Of a stretch of DNA of 64,000 bases, positions 1 to 10,775 are shown piece by piece. The DNA is from Streptomyces sp. cg36 (GTDB lineage: Bacteria; Actinomycetota; Actinomycetes; Streptomycetales; Streptomycetaceae). Position 1 is the first letter of the stretch, and the number at the start of each line of letters is the position of its first letter. Below the pieces are notes generated by a model, which had not been told where the DNA came from, searched no databases, and saw nothing but the letters and a program-made list of their open reading frames with translations. Both the position numbers and the translations under genes were made by a program. The stretch spans positions 2,418,001 to 2,482,000 of the forward strand of contig NZ_CP163520.1 of assembly GCF_041080675.1 (NCBI RefSeq). The letters are read 5' to 3'.

Positions 1-12
1 TCCTCGGCCATC

Positions 13-58
13 GACAGCTGTCACGCATCCGTGCCCCCCATCTCAGACAGATGTCTGA
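13..58. promoter_or_regulatory. Paired palindromes before the PucR-type regulator
   Basis: Two copies of GACAGNTGTC lie at 13-22 (GACAGCTGTC, a perfect palindrome) and 46-55 (GACAGATGTC). Their centres are 33 bp apart, about three helical turns. The second copy sits inside a larger inverted repeat, TCAGACA-GA-TGTCTGA at 43-58. This is the arrangement expected for two dimers binding one face of the DNA. Autoregulation by the adjacent regulator is inference. Confidence 0.45.
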
Positions 59-81
59 AGGCCGGGCCGGAATGCGGGAGA

Positions 82-1272
82 ATGGCGGGCGTGAAGGGCG
101 ACTACCAGGACCTGGTCGATGAGATCTCGGCGCTGCTCGGCGCCCCCGCGACCCTGGAGGACCGGGATTTCGGGCTGATCGCCTTCGGCGCGCACGACTC
201 CGAGGACGACGCGGCGATGGACCCGGTGCGCACCCGCTCGATCCTGACCCGCCGCTCCACCCCGGCGGTCCGCGCCTGGTTCGAGGGGTTCGGCATCACC
301 CGGGCGACCGGCCCGGTGCGCATCCCGGCCGCCCCCGAGGCGGGCGTCTTCCGGGACCGCGTCTGCCTGCCGGTGCGCCACCGCGGCATCGTGCTCGGTT
401 ACGTGTGGCTGCTGGACGCCGACCCGGGCCCGGCCGAGGACCGGCTGGCGGCGGCGATGGAGGTGGCGGCCCGGATCGGCGGGCTGCTGGCCGACGAGGC
501 CCAGGCGGGCGCCGACCTCTCCCGGGAGTTCCGGGCGGCCCTCACCGCGGGCCGGGGCTGGCAGCGCGACATGGCGACGGCGGCCCTGCGCACGGCGCTG
601 GGCCCGGACGCGGACGGTCTGCACACCGTGGTCTGCGTGGCGCCCTGGCCGCACGAGGCGCCCTCGGTGCGCACGCTGCCGGGGACGGCCGCCCTGTGCG
701 TGGTGCCGTGGCCCGCGCCCGGCGGCGCCGCCGACCCGGCCGCCGCGACCGGCGACGGCGGTCCGGCCCAGGTGCTCGCCGCCCTGGTGCGGCTGCGCTC
801 CGCCGAGGCGCTCGCCCCGGCGCTGACGGCCGCCGAGCGGCTGCGGGCGACGGGGGGACCGGGGGCCGCGGCCGGGGTCGCACCCGCCCGCCGGGGCCTG
901 GGCGAGCTGCCCGCCTCCTGGCACGAGGCGACCGCCGCCGCCCGCGCCGCACTGGGCGAGCCGCGTCTGGGGCCGGTGGCGCAGTGGGCGGGGATCGGCC
1001 CGTACCGGCTGCTGACCGCGCTGCCCGCGGACGCGCCGCACGACCCGGCGGTGGCCGCGCTGCTCTCCCCCGCCAACCCCGAACTGGCCCGTACCGCCGA
1101 GGTGTTCCTCGACTGCGCGGGCCAGGCGGGCCGTACGGCGGCGGCGCTGGGCATCCACCGCCAGACCCTCTACTACCGGCTCTCCCGGGTCGAGCAGCTC
1201 ACCGGGCTCGACCTCGACGACGGCGAGGACCGGCTGCTGCTCCACATGGCCCTGAAGGCGTCACGCCTGTGA
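82..1272 (+). CDS. PucR-family transcriptional regulator
   Basis: This is a 396-aa regulator with a C-terminal PucR/CdaR-type helix-turn-helix (about residues 345-390), recognised from the [20 protein letters not shown] stretch; this HTH is typical of PucR, CdaR and related activators of catabolic genes. The N-terminal half looks like a divergent GAF-type sensor (residues 10-150). The ATG at 82 was chosen because the frame further upstream crosses palindromic operator-like DNA. A GTG at 91 is also possible and is better spaced from the GGGAG at 76-80. The stop overlaps the stop of the convergent TetR gene by 12 bp. The ligand is unknown. Confidence 0.8.
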   Translation: MAGVKGDYQDLVDEISALLGAPATLEDRDFGLIAFGAHDSEDDAAMDPVRTRSILTRRSTPAVRAWFEGFGITRATGPVRIPAAPEAGVFRDRVCLPVRHRGIVLGYVWLLDADPGPAEDRLAAAMEVAARIGGLLADEAQAGADLSREFRAALTAGRGWQRDMATAALRTALGPDADGLHTVVCVAPWPHEAPSVRTLPGTAALCVVPWPAPGGAADPAAATGDGGPAQVLAALVRLRSAEALAPALTAAERLRATGGPGAAAGVAPARRGLGELPASWHEATAAARAALGEPRLGPVAQWAGIGPYRLLTALPADAPHDPAVAALLSPANPELARTAEVFLDCAGQAGRTAAALGIHRQTLYYRLSRVEQLTGLDLDDGEDRLLLHMALKASRL

Positions 1273-1869
1273 GGTACCGGCCGGGGCCCCCGGGGCGCCG
1301 GCCGCGGCGAGGACCTTGCGCAGCCCCTCGGTGAGCTCGGCGCCGCTCGTCGCCGTGCCCGGGTCGAAGGTCCACTGGGCGATGAGCCCCATCATCAGCG
1401 TCATGTAGAACTTGCCGAGCGTGTCGACGTCCTCGTCACCGACCTCGGCCTCCACCCCGCCCATCAGCATCGGGATGATGCCGCGCGCACCCTCGCGCTG
1501 GGCCTGCGCCAGATGGTCGCGGACCTCCGGCAGCTGGTCGCCCATGACGATGATCTCCATGCTGAGGTGCCACATCGAGCCCGGCTGCTCCATGGTGGCG
1601 ATGATGTTCGACCACACCTCCCGGAAGCGGTCGAGCGAGCCGGGCGCGGTGGCCGGCGCCCCCTCGGGGGCGTCGAAGGCGTCCGAGACCCCCTCGACGA
1701 TCGCGATGTACGCCTGCGCGAGCAGGGCGTCCTTGGAGCCGTAGTGGTAGCCGATGGAGGCGAGGTTGGTCCCCGACTCCTTGACGATGTCGCGCGCGGT
1801 CGTCCGCGCGAAACCCTTCTCCAGCAGGCAGCGCTTGGCGCCTTCGAGCAGATCCTCGCGGTGTCCCAT
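1261..1869 (-). CDS. TetR-family transcriptional regulator
   Basis: A 202-aa one-domain repressor. The N-terminal TetR helix-turn-helix (residues 8-52) carries the usual [31 protein letters not shown] pattern with the family's conserved tyrosine-histidine-tyrosine. The rest is a helical ligand-binding and dimerisation domain rich in methionine (residues 70-195). It lies just downstream of serA on the same strand but has its own operator-like palindrome immediately before the start, so it is probably autoregulated. No drug exporter is adjacent, so neither ligand nor targets can be named. Confidence 0.88.
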   Translation of the reverse strand: MGHREDLLEGAKRCLLEKGFARTTARDIVKESGTNLASIGYHYGSKDALLAQAYIAIVEGVSDAFDAPEGAPATAPGSLDRFREVWSNIIATMEQPGSMWHLSMEIIVMGDQLPEVRDHLAQAQREGARGIIPMLMGGVEAEVGDEDVDTLGKFYMTLMMGLIAQWTFDPGTATSGAELTEGLRKVLAAAGAPGAPAGTSQA

Positions 1870-1887
1870 GCACCGAGCCTACCCGGC

Positions 1888-1920
1888 CCATAGACGTACG
1901 TCTAATACGTGCGTCTATGG
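1888..1920. promoter_or_regulatory. TetR operator candidate (nested palindromes)
   Basis: CCATAGACG at 1888-1896 is the exact reverse complement of CGTCTATGG at 1912-1920. Inside lies the perfect 14-bp palindrome TAGACGTACGTCTA (1891-1904), and a second TACGTGCGTCTA half-copy follows. Two overlapping dimer sites, 19 bp upstream of the TetR start codon, are typical of TetR autoregulation. Confidence 0.65.
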
Positions 1921-1937
1921 GCCCGGGGCGGGGTGGC

Positions 1938-3527
1938 TCAGACCAGGTTGACCGAGCGCGCCGAGGCGGCGCCGATCGCCTCCGCGACCTCGTTGAGCAC
2001 CGGCTGCGGCACCGAGTCGTCCACGGTCAGGACGGCCAGCGCCTCCCCGCCCTCCGACGCGCGGGCGACCTGCATGCCGGCGATGTTGAGACCGGCCTCG
2101 CCGAGGATCCGGCCGACCGTGCCGACCACGCCGGGCCGGTCCTCGTAGCGCAGCACGACCATGTGGTCGGCGAGCGCGAGGTCCACGTCGTACTCGCCGA
2201 TGGCCACGATCTTCTGGAGGTGCTTGGGCCCGGCCAGCGTGCCGGAGACCGCGACCTCCTCGCCGCCCGAGAGCGTGCCGCGCACGGTGACCACGTTGCG
2301 GTGGTCCGGCGACTCCGAGCTCGTGGTCAGCCGCACCTCCACACCGCGCTCCTGCGCGAACAGCGGGGCGTTGACATAGGAGACGGTCTCGTCCACCACG
2401 TCCTCGAACACGCCCTTGAGCGCGCTGAGTTCGAGCACCTTCACGTCGTGCTGGGTGATCTCGCCGTACACCTCGACGTCGAGGCGGACCGCCACCTCGC
2501 CCGCGAGGGCGGTGAAGATCCGGCCCAGGCGCTCGGCGAGCGGCAGACCCGGCTTGACGTCCTCGGCGATGACCCCGCCCTGGACGTTGACCGCGTCCGG
2601 CACCAGCTCACCGGCGAGCGCCAGGCGCACCGAGCGGGCCACCGCGATGCCCGCCTTCTCCTGGGCCTCGTCGGTGGAGGCGCCCAGGTGCGGGGTGCAG
2701 ACGACCTGGTCGAGCTCGAAGAGCGGGGAGTCCGTGCAGGGCTCCTTCGCGTACACGTCCAGGCCCGCGCCCGCGACGCGGCCCTCCTTGAGCGCCGAGT
2801 ACAGCGCGGCCTCGTCGACGATGCCGCCGCGCGCCGCGTTCACGATCCGCACGTGCGGCTGGACCTTGTGGAGCGCCTCGTCGCCGATCAGACCGAGGGT
2901 CTCGGGGGTCTTGGGCAGGTGCACGGTGATGAAGTCCGCGACCTGGAGCAGCTCGTCCAGGGTGAGGAGCTTGACGCCCATCTGCGCGGCCCGCGCGGGC
3001 TGCACATAGGGGTCGTACGCGACGATCTTCATCCCGAAGGCCGACATCCGCTGGGCGACCAGGACGCCGATGCGGCCGAGGCCGACGACGCCGAGGGTCT
3101 TCTCGCTGAGCTCGACGCCGGTGTACTTGTTCCGCTTCCACTCGCCGTTCTTCAGCGCGGTGTTGGCCTGCGGGATGTTGCGCGCGGTGGCGACCAGCAG
3201 ACCGCAGGCGAGCTCGGCGGCGGTGACGATGTTGGAGGTCGGGGCGTTCACGACCATCACGCCGGCCTTGGTGGCGGCGGAGACGTCCACGTTGTCCAGG
3301 CCCACGCCCGCGCGGGCGACGACCTTCAGCTTCTTGGCGGCGGCGATCGCCTCGGCGTCGACCTTGGTCGCGGAGCGGATCAGGATGGCGTCCACACCGG
3401 CGATGGCGGGCAGCAGTTCGGCGCGGTCGGCTCCGTTGCAGTGCCGGATCTCGAAGTCCGGACCGAGGGCGTCGACGGTGGCGGGCGACAGCTCTTCAGC
3501 GATGAGTACGACGGGTTTCGAGCTCAC
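1938..3527 (-). CDS. serA: D-3-phosphoglycerate dehydrogenase
   Basis: A 529-aa enzyme of the long SerA type. It oxidises 3-phosphoglycerate to 3-phosphohydroxypyruvate with NAD+, the first step of serine synthesis. The Rossmann motif GLGRIG is near residue 147, and catalytic Arg, Glu and His lie in NAARGG, the DVYAKEP segment and PHLGAS. An allosteric substrate-binding domain and a C-terminal ACT domain (about residues 455-529, ending SARSVNLV) follow. The GTG at 3527 was chosen because GAGGA lies 5 nt upstream; a GTG four codons earlier is less likely. The next gene upstream, ilvC, ends in a strong terminator, so serA probably has its own promoter. Confidence 0.96.
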   Translation of the reverse strand: MSSKPVVLIAEELSPATVDALGPDFEIRHCNGADRAELLPAIAGVDAILIRSATKVDAEAIAAAKKLKVVARAGVGLDNVDVSAATKAGVMVVNAPTSNIVTAAELACGLLVATARNIPQANTALKNGEWKRNKYTGVELSEKTLGVVGLGRIGVLVAQRMSAFGMKIVAYDPYVQPARAAQMGVKLLTLDELLQVADFITVHLPKTPETLGLIGDEALHKVQPHVRIVNAARGGIVDEAALYSALKEGRVAGAGLDVYAKEPCTDSPLFELDQVVCTPHLGASTDEAQEKAGIAVARSVRLALAGELVPDAVNVQGGVIAEDVKPGLPLAERLGRIFTALAGEVAVRLDVEVYGEITQHDVKVLELSALKGVFEDVVDETVSYVNAPLFAQERGVEVRLTTSSESPDHRNVVTVRGTLSGGEEVAVSGTLAGPKHLQKIVAIGEYDVDLALADHMVVLRYEDRPGVVGTVGRILGEAGLNIAGMQVARASEGGEALAVLTVDDSVPQPVLNEVAEAIGAASARSVNLV

Positions 3528-3719
3528 GTGAGTCCTCACAGTTCCAGTGCTGCGGACTGCCGTCCCGACGGCCGCAGGCGGTGGAGGGGTGCTATCCGCG
3601 TGGAAGACGCACGACGCTGTGGGCCTGACGCGATGATTTGAGCAGCAGTGTAGTAGTGCTCGAGGCGGCGGTTTCCGCCGTGGAGCAAAACCACCCGTCC
3701 GGGTGTGGACAGGATGGAC

Positions 3720-3750
3720 AAGGGGCCGCGGCGCAGTGCCGCGGCCCCTT
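3720..3750 (-). terminator. Terminator after ilvC
   Basis: Perfect 13-bp inverted repeat, AAGGGGCCGCGGC (3720-3732) and its complement (3738-3750), around a 5-nt loop. It starts 9 bp beyond the ilvC stop. There is no long U run, as is usual in Streptomyces. Confidence 0.8.
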
Positions 3751-3758
3751 CCGAAGGC

Positions 3759-5388
<1,630 letters not shown>

Positions 5389-5414
5389 GGGCCTCTTACC
5401 TCTTCCTACGGCTC

Positions 5415-7268
5415 TCAGTCGTCTTCGTTGTCGCCGAAGTCGGGACGGACGCCCCGGGCGGCCATGACCTCGTCGTTGGAGGTCCCGGCGGCGACCATGG
5501 GCCACACCTGGGCGTCCTCGTGGACGATGAAGTCGATGACGACCGGGCGGTCGTTGATGGAGTTGGCCTCTTCGATGGCCTTGTCCAGGTCCTCCGGGCG
5601 CTCGCAGCGGATCGCGTAGCAGCCCATCGCCTCCGACAGCTTCACGAAGTCCGGGACGCGGGTGCCGGCGCTGGGCTCCTTGCCGGTGGCCTCGGGACCG
5701 CTGTGCAGCACGGTGTTGGAGTAGCGCTGGTTGTAGAAGAGGGTCTGCCACTGGCGGACCATCCCGAGGGCGCCGTTGTTGATGATGGCGACCTTGATCG
5801 GGATGTTGTTGAGCGCACACGTGGTGAGCTCCTGGTTGGTCATCTGGAAGCAGCCGTCGCCGTCGATCGCCCAGACGGGGCGGTCCGGCATCCCGGCCTT
5901 GGCGCCCATCGCGGCCGGGACCGCGTATCCCATCGTCCCGGCGCCGCCGGAGTTCAGCCAGGTGGCGGGGCGCTCGTAGTTGATGAAGTGGGCGGCCCAC
6001 ATCTGGTGCTGGCCGACGCCCGCCGCGAAGATCGTGTCGGCCGGGGCGAGCTCGCCGATGCGCTGGATGACCTGCTGCGGCGAGAGGCTGCCGTCGTCGG
6101 GCTGGTCGTAGCCGAGCGGGTAGGTCTCGCGCCACCGGTTCAGATCGTTCCACCAGGCGCTGTAGTCGCCGGTGTGGCCCTCGGTGTGCTCGGCCTGGAC
6201 CGCCTGGACCAGATCGGCGATGACCTCGCGGGCGTCGCCCACGATCGGCACGTCGACCTCGCGGTTCTTGCCGATCTCGGCCGGGTCGATGTCCGCGTGG
6301 ACGATCTTGGCGTACGGGGCGAAGCTGTCCAGCTTGCCGGTGACCCGGTCGTCGAAGCGGGTGCCCAGCGCGATCAGCAGGTCCGACTTCTGCAGCGCGG
6401 TGACGGCGGTGACCGCACCGTGCATGCCGGGCATTCCCACGTGCAGCGGGTGGCTGTCGGGGAAGGCGCCGAGCGCCATCAGGGTGGTGGTGACGGGCGC
6501 TCCGGTGAGCTCCGCGAGGACCTTCAGCTCGGCGGTGGCACCGGCCTTCAGGACGCCGCCGCCGACGTACAGGACCGGGCGCTTGGCCTGGACGATCAGC
6601 TTGGCGGCCTCACGGATCTGCTTGGCGTGCGGCTTGGTGACCGGGCGGTAGCCCGGCAGGTCCATGTGCGGCGGCCAGGAGAAGGTGGTGCGGGCCTGGA
6701 GGGCGTCCTTGGCGATGTCGACCAGGACCGGGCCCGGACGGCCGGTGGAGGCGATGTGGAACGCCTCGGCGATCGTCCGCGGGATGTCCTCGGCCTTGGT
6801 GACCAGGAAGTTGTGCTTGGTGATCGGCATGGTGATGCCGACGATGTCCGCCTCCTGGAAGGCGTCGGTGCCGATCGCCTTGGAGGAGACCTGACCGGTG
6901 ATCGCGACCAGCGGCACGGAGTCCATGTGGGCGTCGGCGATGGGGGTGACCAGGTTGGTGGCGCCCGGCCCCGAGGTGGCCATGCAGACGCCGACCTTGC
7001 CGGTGGCCTGCGCGTAGCCGGTGGCGGCGTGGCCCGCGCCCTGCTCGTGGCGGACCAGCACGTGGCGGACCCGGGTGGAGTCCATCATCGGGTCGTACGC
7101 CGGGAGGATCGCACCGCCCGGAATGCCGAACACGGTCTCGGCCCCGACTTCCTCGAGCGAGCGGATGAGGGACTGCGCGCCCGTGACGTGCTCGACGGGG
7201 GCGGAGTGGTGTCCGCCGTTACGGGCCCGCGGCTGCGGATGGTGGGCCCCGGTGGCCTGCTCGGTCAT
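5415..7268 (-). CDS. ilvB: Acetolactate synthase large subunit
   Basis: A 617-aa ThDP-dependent enzyme that condenses two pyruvates to acetolactate, or pyruvate with 2-oxobutyrate, as the committed step of branched-chain amino acid synthesis. The N-terminal ThDP-binding Glu lies in the [11 protein letters not shown] segment (about residue 40). The central FAD/DHAP-like domain and the C-terminal GDG...N ThDP/Mg motif ([13 protein letters not shown]) are intact. The ATG at 7268 was chosen for its GAGAAGAGA-type ribosome site and because the frame above it runs through the attenuator. Expression is probably controlled by that attenuator. Confidence 0.96.
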   Translation of the reverse strand: MTEQATGAHHPQPRARNGGHHSAPVEHVTGAQSLIRSLEEVGAETVFGIPGGAILPAYDPMMDSTRVRHVLVRHEQGAGHAATGYAQATGKVGVCMATSGPGATNLVTPIADAHMDSVPLVAITGQVSSKAIGTDAFQEADIVGITMPITKHNFLVTKAEDIPRTIAEAFHIASTGRPGPVLVDIAKDALQARTTFSWPPHMDLPGYRPVTKPHAKQIREAAKLIVQAKRPVLYVGGGVLKAGATAELKVLAELTGAPVTTTLMALGAFPDSHPLHVGMPGMHGAVTAVTALQKSDLLIALGTRFDDRVTGKLDSFAPYAKIVHADIDPAEIGKNREVDVPIVGDAREVIADLVQAVQAEHTEGHTGDYSAWWNDLNRWRETYPLGYDQPDDGSLSPQQVIQRIGELAPADTIFAAGVGQHQMWAAHFINYERPATWLNSGGAGTMGYAVPAAMGAKAGMPDRPVWAIDGDGCFQMTNQELTTCALNNIPIKVAIINNGALGMVRQWQTLFYNQRYSNTVLHSGPEATGKEPSAGTRVPDFVKLSEAMGCYAIRCERPEDLDKAIEEANSINDRPVVIDFIVHEDAQVWPMVAAGTSNDEVMAARGVRPDFGDNEDD

Positions 7269-7354
7269 CGCATTCTCTTCTCGAAGCTGAGGGTTTTTGC
7301 GGGGGTTTGGTCGAGATCGATGTGCTGGTTCGGATGTGCCGGTGCAACAAAAAA

Positions 7355-7440
7355 CCCCTCGTGCCGTGAGGCAAGCGAGGGGAGCGCGTCGGGTGTGGTC
7401 CACTGGGCCCGCGTGGGGGCCCGGCTTCAGCCGACGCGCT
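7355..7440 (-). promoter_or_regulatory. ilvB transcription attenuator
   Basis: Read leftward after the leader peptide. AGCGCGTCGG at the end of the leader frame (7431-7440 on the plus strand) pairs perfectly with CCGACGCGCT (7383-7392). Directly after comes a terminator: CCCCTCG (7376-7382) pairs with CGAGGGG (7355-7361), with an inner TGCC/GGCA stem, followed by six U. A GGGCCC/GGGCCC hairpin lies between. The layout is that of a ribosome-mediated amino-acid attenuator. Attenuation of ilvB is known or predicted in other actinobacteria. Confidence 0.85.
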
Positions 7441-7468
7441 TTCCAAGTACGAGAATTCGGGTGCGCAT
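7427..7468 (-). CDS. ilvB leader peptide
   Basis: A 13-codon frame encoding [13 protein letters not shown]. Five of its 13 residues are branched-chain (Ile5, Leu6, Val7, Leu8, Val12), four of them consecutive. A very purine-rich ribosome site (GGGGGGAGGG) lies about 8 nt upstream. The stop falls inside the region that forms the attenuator stem. Ribosome stalling at the Ile-Leu-Val-Leu codons when charged branched-chain tRNAs are short would change the RNA fold and let transcription reach ilvB. This is a regulatory peptide with no expected function of its own. Confidence 0.85.
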   Translation of the reverse strand: MRTRILVLGKRVG

Positions 7469-7501
7469 GGCAATGACCCTCCCCCCGGCGCCCCGGTAGT
7501 G

Positions 7502-10345
7502 TCAAGTGGGTGGGACGGGTGTCTCACTATTTGAGTGCGGCACTCGGACGGACGGCAGCGAACGGCCGCTGAGCACGGGCAACGCGGCCCCGCCCGGAAC
7601 CGGGAAACTGCCCCGCACCAGCGCCCTGCGCAGCCGGTACTCGTCCAGCGGGCCGGAGAACGCCATGCCCTGGCCGTGGGTGCACCCCATGGCCCGCAGC
7701 GCCAGCACCTGCTCGGGCACGTCCACCCCGTCGGCCACCGACTGCATGCCGAGGTCGCAGGCGATCCGCAGCAGCCCACTGGTGATCTTGTGCAGCCGGG
7801 CCGACTCCACCACGCCCTCCACCAGACCGCGGTCCAGCTTCAGTACGTCGATGGGGAGGCGGCGCAGCGCGTTGATCGCCGCATAGCCGCTGCCGAAGCC
7901 GTCGAGGGCGATCCGCACCCCGAGGCGGCGCAGGGCCACCAGGCGGCGCTCCAGCTCGTCGAAGGAGATCCTCGGGTCGCTGTCGGCCAGCTCGATGACC
8001 AGGGCGCCGGACGGCAGCCCGTGCCGGGTCAGCAGCGCCTCCACCGACCCCAGCGGCATCGACTTGTCGAGCAGCCGCCGGGCGGGCAGCCGGATCGCCA
8101 CCGGCGCCGCGTGCCCGGCCCGGCCGCGCTCGGCGGCCTGCTCCACGGCCTCCTCCAGCAGCCAGCGGCCGAGCTCGGCCGTGCGCTCCCCGTCCTCGGC
8201 CACCCGCAGGAACTCGGCCGGGGTGAACAGGATGCCCTGGGCCGATCTCCAGCGCGCCTGCGCGGCCACGGCGGCCACCCGGCCGGTGGTGAGGTTGACC
8301 ACCGGCTGGTGCAGCAGCGCGAACTCGCCCTCGTGCAGCGCGCTGCGCAACCGGGCGGCCAGCTCGGTCTTGCGCACCACCTCGGCCTGCATCTGCGGCG
8401 CGTACATCTCCACCCGGTTCTTGCCGCCGGACTTGGCGCGGTACATCGCCAGGTCCGCGTTGCGCATCAGCTCGCGGGCGCTCACGTCGCGCTCGGCGAA
8501 GGCGACCCCGATGGAGGCCGCGACCCGCACCTCGTTGCCGTCGATCTGGTACGGCTGGGAGAGCGTGAGCCGCAGCCGGTCGGCGATCTCGTGGACCTGG
8601 CGCTGGCGGGCCGACTGGTCGCGCCCGCCGTCGCCGAGGATCAGCGCGGCGAACTCGTCGCCGCCCAGGCGCGCCGCGGTGTCCCCGGCGCGCACCGAGT
8701 CCTGGAGGCGGCGGGCGGCCTGGATCAGCAGCTCGTCCCCGGCCTGGTGGCCGATGGTGTCGTTGACCTGCTTGAAGCCGTCGAGGTCGATGAAGAGCAC
8801 CGCGGTGCCCGGGTCGGAGGCGCGCCGGCCGCTGAGCGCCTGGCGCACCCGCTCGGTGAACAGGGCGCGGTTGGGCAGGTCGGTGAGCGGGTCGTGCTCG
8901 GCGTTGTGCTGCAACTGGGCCTGCAGGCGCACCCGTTCGGTCACGTCCCGGCTGTTGAGGATCAGCCCGCCCTGGTGCCGGTTGATGGTGGACTCCACGT
9001 TCAGCCACTCGCCGGTGCCCGACCTGAAGCGGCACTCGATCCGCCCGGCCGGCTCGTCCGCCGGGGGCGAGGCCAAAAAGCGCCGCACCTCGTGCACGAC
9101 CCGGCCCAGGTCCTCGGGGTGGATGAGGGAGGCCAGCTCCGAACCGACCAGGTCCTCCGCGTCCCGTCCGTAGACGCCCGCGGCGGCCGGGCTCACGTAC
9201 CGCAGGATCCCGGTGGGCGCGGCGATCATGATGACGTCGCTGGAACCCTGCACCAGGGAGCGGAAGTGGTTCTCCTTCTGGGCCAGTTCATGGGTGAGCG
9301 CGATGTTGTCGACGAGCATGATGCCCTGCCGCACGACCAGCGCGAGCACCACCGTGCACCCGGTGAAGACCACCACCCGGTCGACCCGGCGGCCCTCGAT
9401 GACGTTGTAGAGGATCCCCAGCGTGCACACCGCCGCCGCGAGGTACGGCGTGAGGGCACCGAGCGAGCCCGCGATCGGGCGGCTGACCTGGGCGGCGAGG
9501 GGCCGGGGCCGCGGCGGCGGGACCGTCGCACGGGTCACACCGAGCCGCCGGGCGCCCCAGGGGGCGTACGCCAGCAGCAGCGAGGCGGCGAACCAGCCGG
9601 CGTCGAGCAGCTGGCCGGAGCGGTAGTGCGCGCGCAGCAGCGGCGAGGTGTAGAGCGCGTCGCACAGCACGGTCAGGGCGAGCGCGGCGATGGCCGTGTT
9701 GATCGCCGTCCGGTTGGCCGAGGAGCGCCGGAAGTGCAGGGCGAGCACCATGCTCACCAGCACGATGTCGAGCAGGGGGTACGCCAGGTTGAGCGCGGCC
9801 CGGGCGACGCTCTCGCCGCGGAAGTGGGCGGTGTGGGCGAGGGCCAGGCTCCACGACAGGGTCAGCAGCGAGCCGCCGATCAGCCAGGAGTCGAGGCCCA
9901 GGCAGACCCAGCCGGCGCGGGTGACCGGGCGCTTGGCGAGGACCAGCAGCCCGACGATGGCGGGCGGCGCGAAGAGCAGGAAGAACAGGTCGGCCATGGA
10001 GGGCGTGGGGACCGGGTGGTCGACCACCACTTGGTACCACCCCCAGACTCCGTTGCCGCTCGCCGACATGGCGGAGGAGAAGGAGAACAGGAGCCAGGCG
10101 GGCCGAAAGCGGTTCTCCCCCTCCCCCGCGCCTCCGCGCGCGTAGAAGAAGCAGGAGACCGAGGCCGTCGCCGCCGCGGCACTGAGTCCGAAGTCCCCCA
10201 TCACGTTGGCGACTTCGAGCGATCCCCAGCCCAGCGCCGCCCCTGTCGCGTACCCCGCGCAGACCACCGCCAGGACGAGCTGCGGGACCAGGCCAGGCCC
10301 GCCCTGCGCGGGCCGCCGGGGAAGCACCGCTCCCGGGGCGCTCAC
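7502..10345 (-). CDS. Membrane PAS-GGDEF protein with degenerate EAL domain (c-di-GMP signalling)
   Basis: A 947-aa protein. The N-terminal third has many hydrophobic segments (about residues 30-330, likely 8-10 helices). A PAS domain (350-470) follows, then a GGDEF diguanylate cyclase domain with intact RLGGDEF near residue 561 and an RAGD inhibitory I-site five residues before GGDEF. The EAL domain looks dead: EAL reads AQA, the DDFG motif reads DGFG, AEGVE reads ADGVD, and the metal-binding Asn of the VNVS motif is absent. It is therefore probably a cyclase, with the EAL part structural or sensory. The GTG at 10345 was chosen for the GGAGGGG just upstream; the open frame above has non-Streptomyces codon use. 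The gene is probably the SCO5511 counterpart. Confidence 0.85.
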   Translation of the reverse strand: MSAPGAVLPRRPAQGGPGLVPQLVLAVVCAGYATGAALGWGSLEVANVMGDFGLSAAAATASVSCFFYARGGAGEGENRFRPAWLLFSFSSAMSASGNGVWGWYQVVVDHPVPTPSMADLFFLLFAPPAIVGLLVLAKRPVTRAGWVCLGLDSWLIGGSLLTLSWSLALAHTAHFRGESVARAALNLAYPLLDIVLVSMVLALHFRRSSANRTAINTAIAALALTVLCDALYTSPLLRAHYRSGQLLDAGWFAASLLLAYAPWGARRLGVTRATVPPPRPRPLAAQVSRPIAGSLGALTPYLAAAVCTLGILYNVIEGRRVDRVVVFTGCTVVLALVVRQGIMLVDNIALTHELAQKENHFRSLVQGSSDVIMIAAPTGILRYVSPAAAGVYGRDAEDLVGSELASLIHPEDLGRVVHEVRRFLASPPADEPAGRIECRFRSGTGEWLNVESTINRHQGGLILNSRDVTERVRLQAQLQHNAEHDPLTDLPNRALFTERVRQALSGRRASDPGTAVLFIDLDGFKQVNDTIGHQAGDELLIQAARRLQDSVRAGDTAARLGGDEFAALILGDGGRDQSARQRQVHEIADRLRLTLSQPYQIDGNEVRVAASIGVAFAERDVSARELMRNADLAMYRAKSGGKNRVEMYAPQMQAEVVRKTELAARLRSALHEGEFALLHQPVVNLTTGRVAAVAAQARWRSAQGILFTPAEFLRVAEDGERTAELGRWLLEEAVEQAAERGRAGHAAPVAIRLPARRLLDKSMPLGSVEALLTRHGLPSGALVIELADSDPRISFDELERRLVALRRLGVRIALDGFGSGYAAINALRRLPIDVLKLDRGLVEGVVESARLHKITSGLLRIACDLGMQSVADGVDVPEQVLALRAMGCTHGQGMAFSGPLDEYRLRRALVRGSFPVPGGAALPVLSGRSLPSVRVPHSNSETPVPPT

Positions 10346-10775
10346 CGGACCCCTCCGGGAACCCGGGTGCGGGCGGTGGCGGCGGAGGGGCCCGGCGGGT
10401 GGGCCCTCGCGGCGGGCGGCCGGGCCGCCCCGGCGGGGGGCCGGGGGCGGGCCGCCACCCGGGTGCGCGCCCGGCAGCGGAGCCGTGGCCGGGTATGGGC
10501 CCGGGTCGCCGCCGCACACGCGCCTCGGGGTAGCCGTCGGCGGCTCCGCCGCGTCGGATCGTTGGTCCATTGGCCGTGCATCGCCCGTCGCCCCCCTCGC
10601 TGTGATCGTCCCCCGCGCCGCCAGATTTCGCGGCGCAGCCCCCGGTCGGGACGATACACCAGTCTCGTCACTCAGGGACATAGTTCCTCTACGCTCCGTG
10701 ACCACCGGCGGAGCCGTGCGCACGGATCGCATTTGAACCACTGCGCAGAGTGGCGAATCGAAGGTTTGGGCCCCG
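10346..10775. other. 430-bp promoter region of the GGDEF gene
   Basis: No convincing gene. The frame continuous with the GGDEF protein uses codons such as GTA, ACT, CGA, AAT and ACA that its neighbours avoid, so it is read as 5' untranslated or promoter DNA. It holds short palindromes (CGTGCGCACG; CCACT...AGTGG near 10739) and several GTCAC/GTGAC half-sites around 10670-10720. I cannot assign a regulator. Confidence 0.5.

Noticed and set aside
7495..7506. TTGACA (minus strand) as the -35 element of the ilvB leader promoter
   Set aside because: No acceptable -10 element lies 16-19 bp downstream, so I did not call a promoter.
10665..10725. A possible BldD box (GTCAC and GTGAC half-sites) before the GGDEF gene
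   Set aside because: The half-sites face the wrong way and are too far apart for the AGTGA-N-TCACC pattern that I recall.
10346..10741. Upstream extension of the GGDEF protein to a start near 10671 or 10741, the former with AGAGGAAC before an ATG
   Set aside because: The extra stretch has many A/T-ending and rare codons, then a Pro/Arg/Gly run without domain character, whereas GTG 10345 has an excellent ribosome site.
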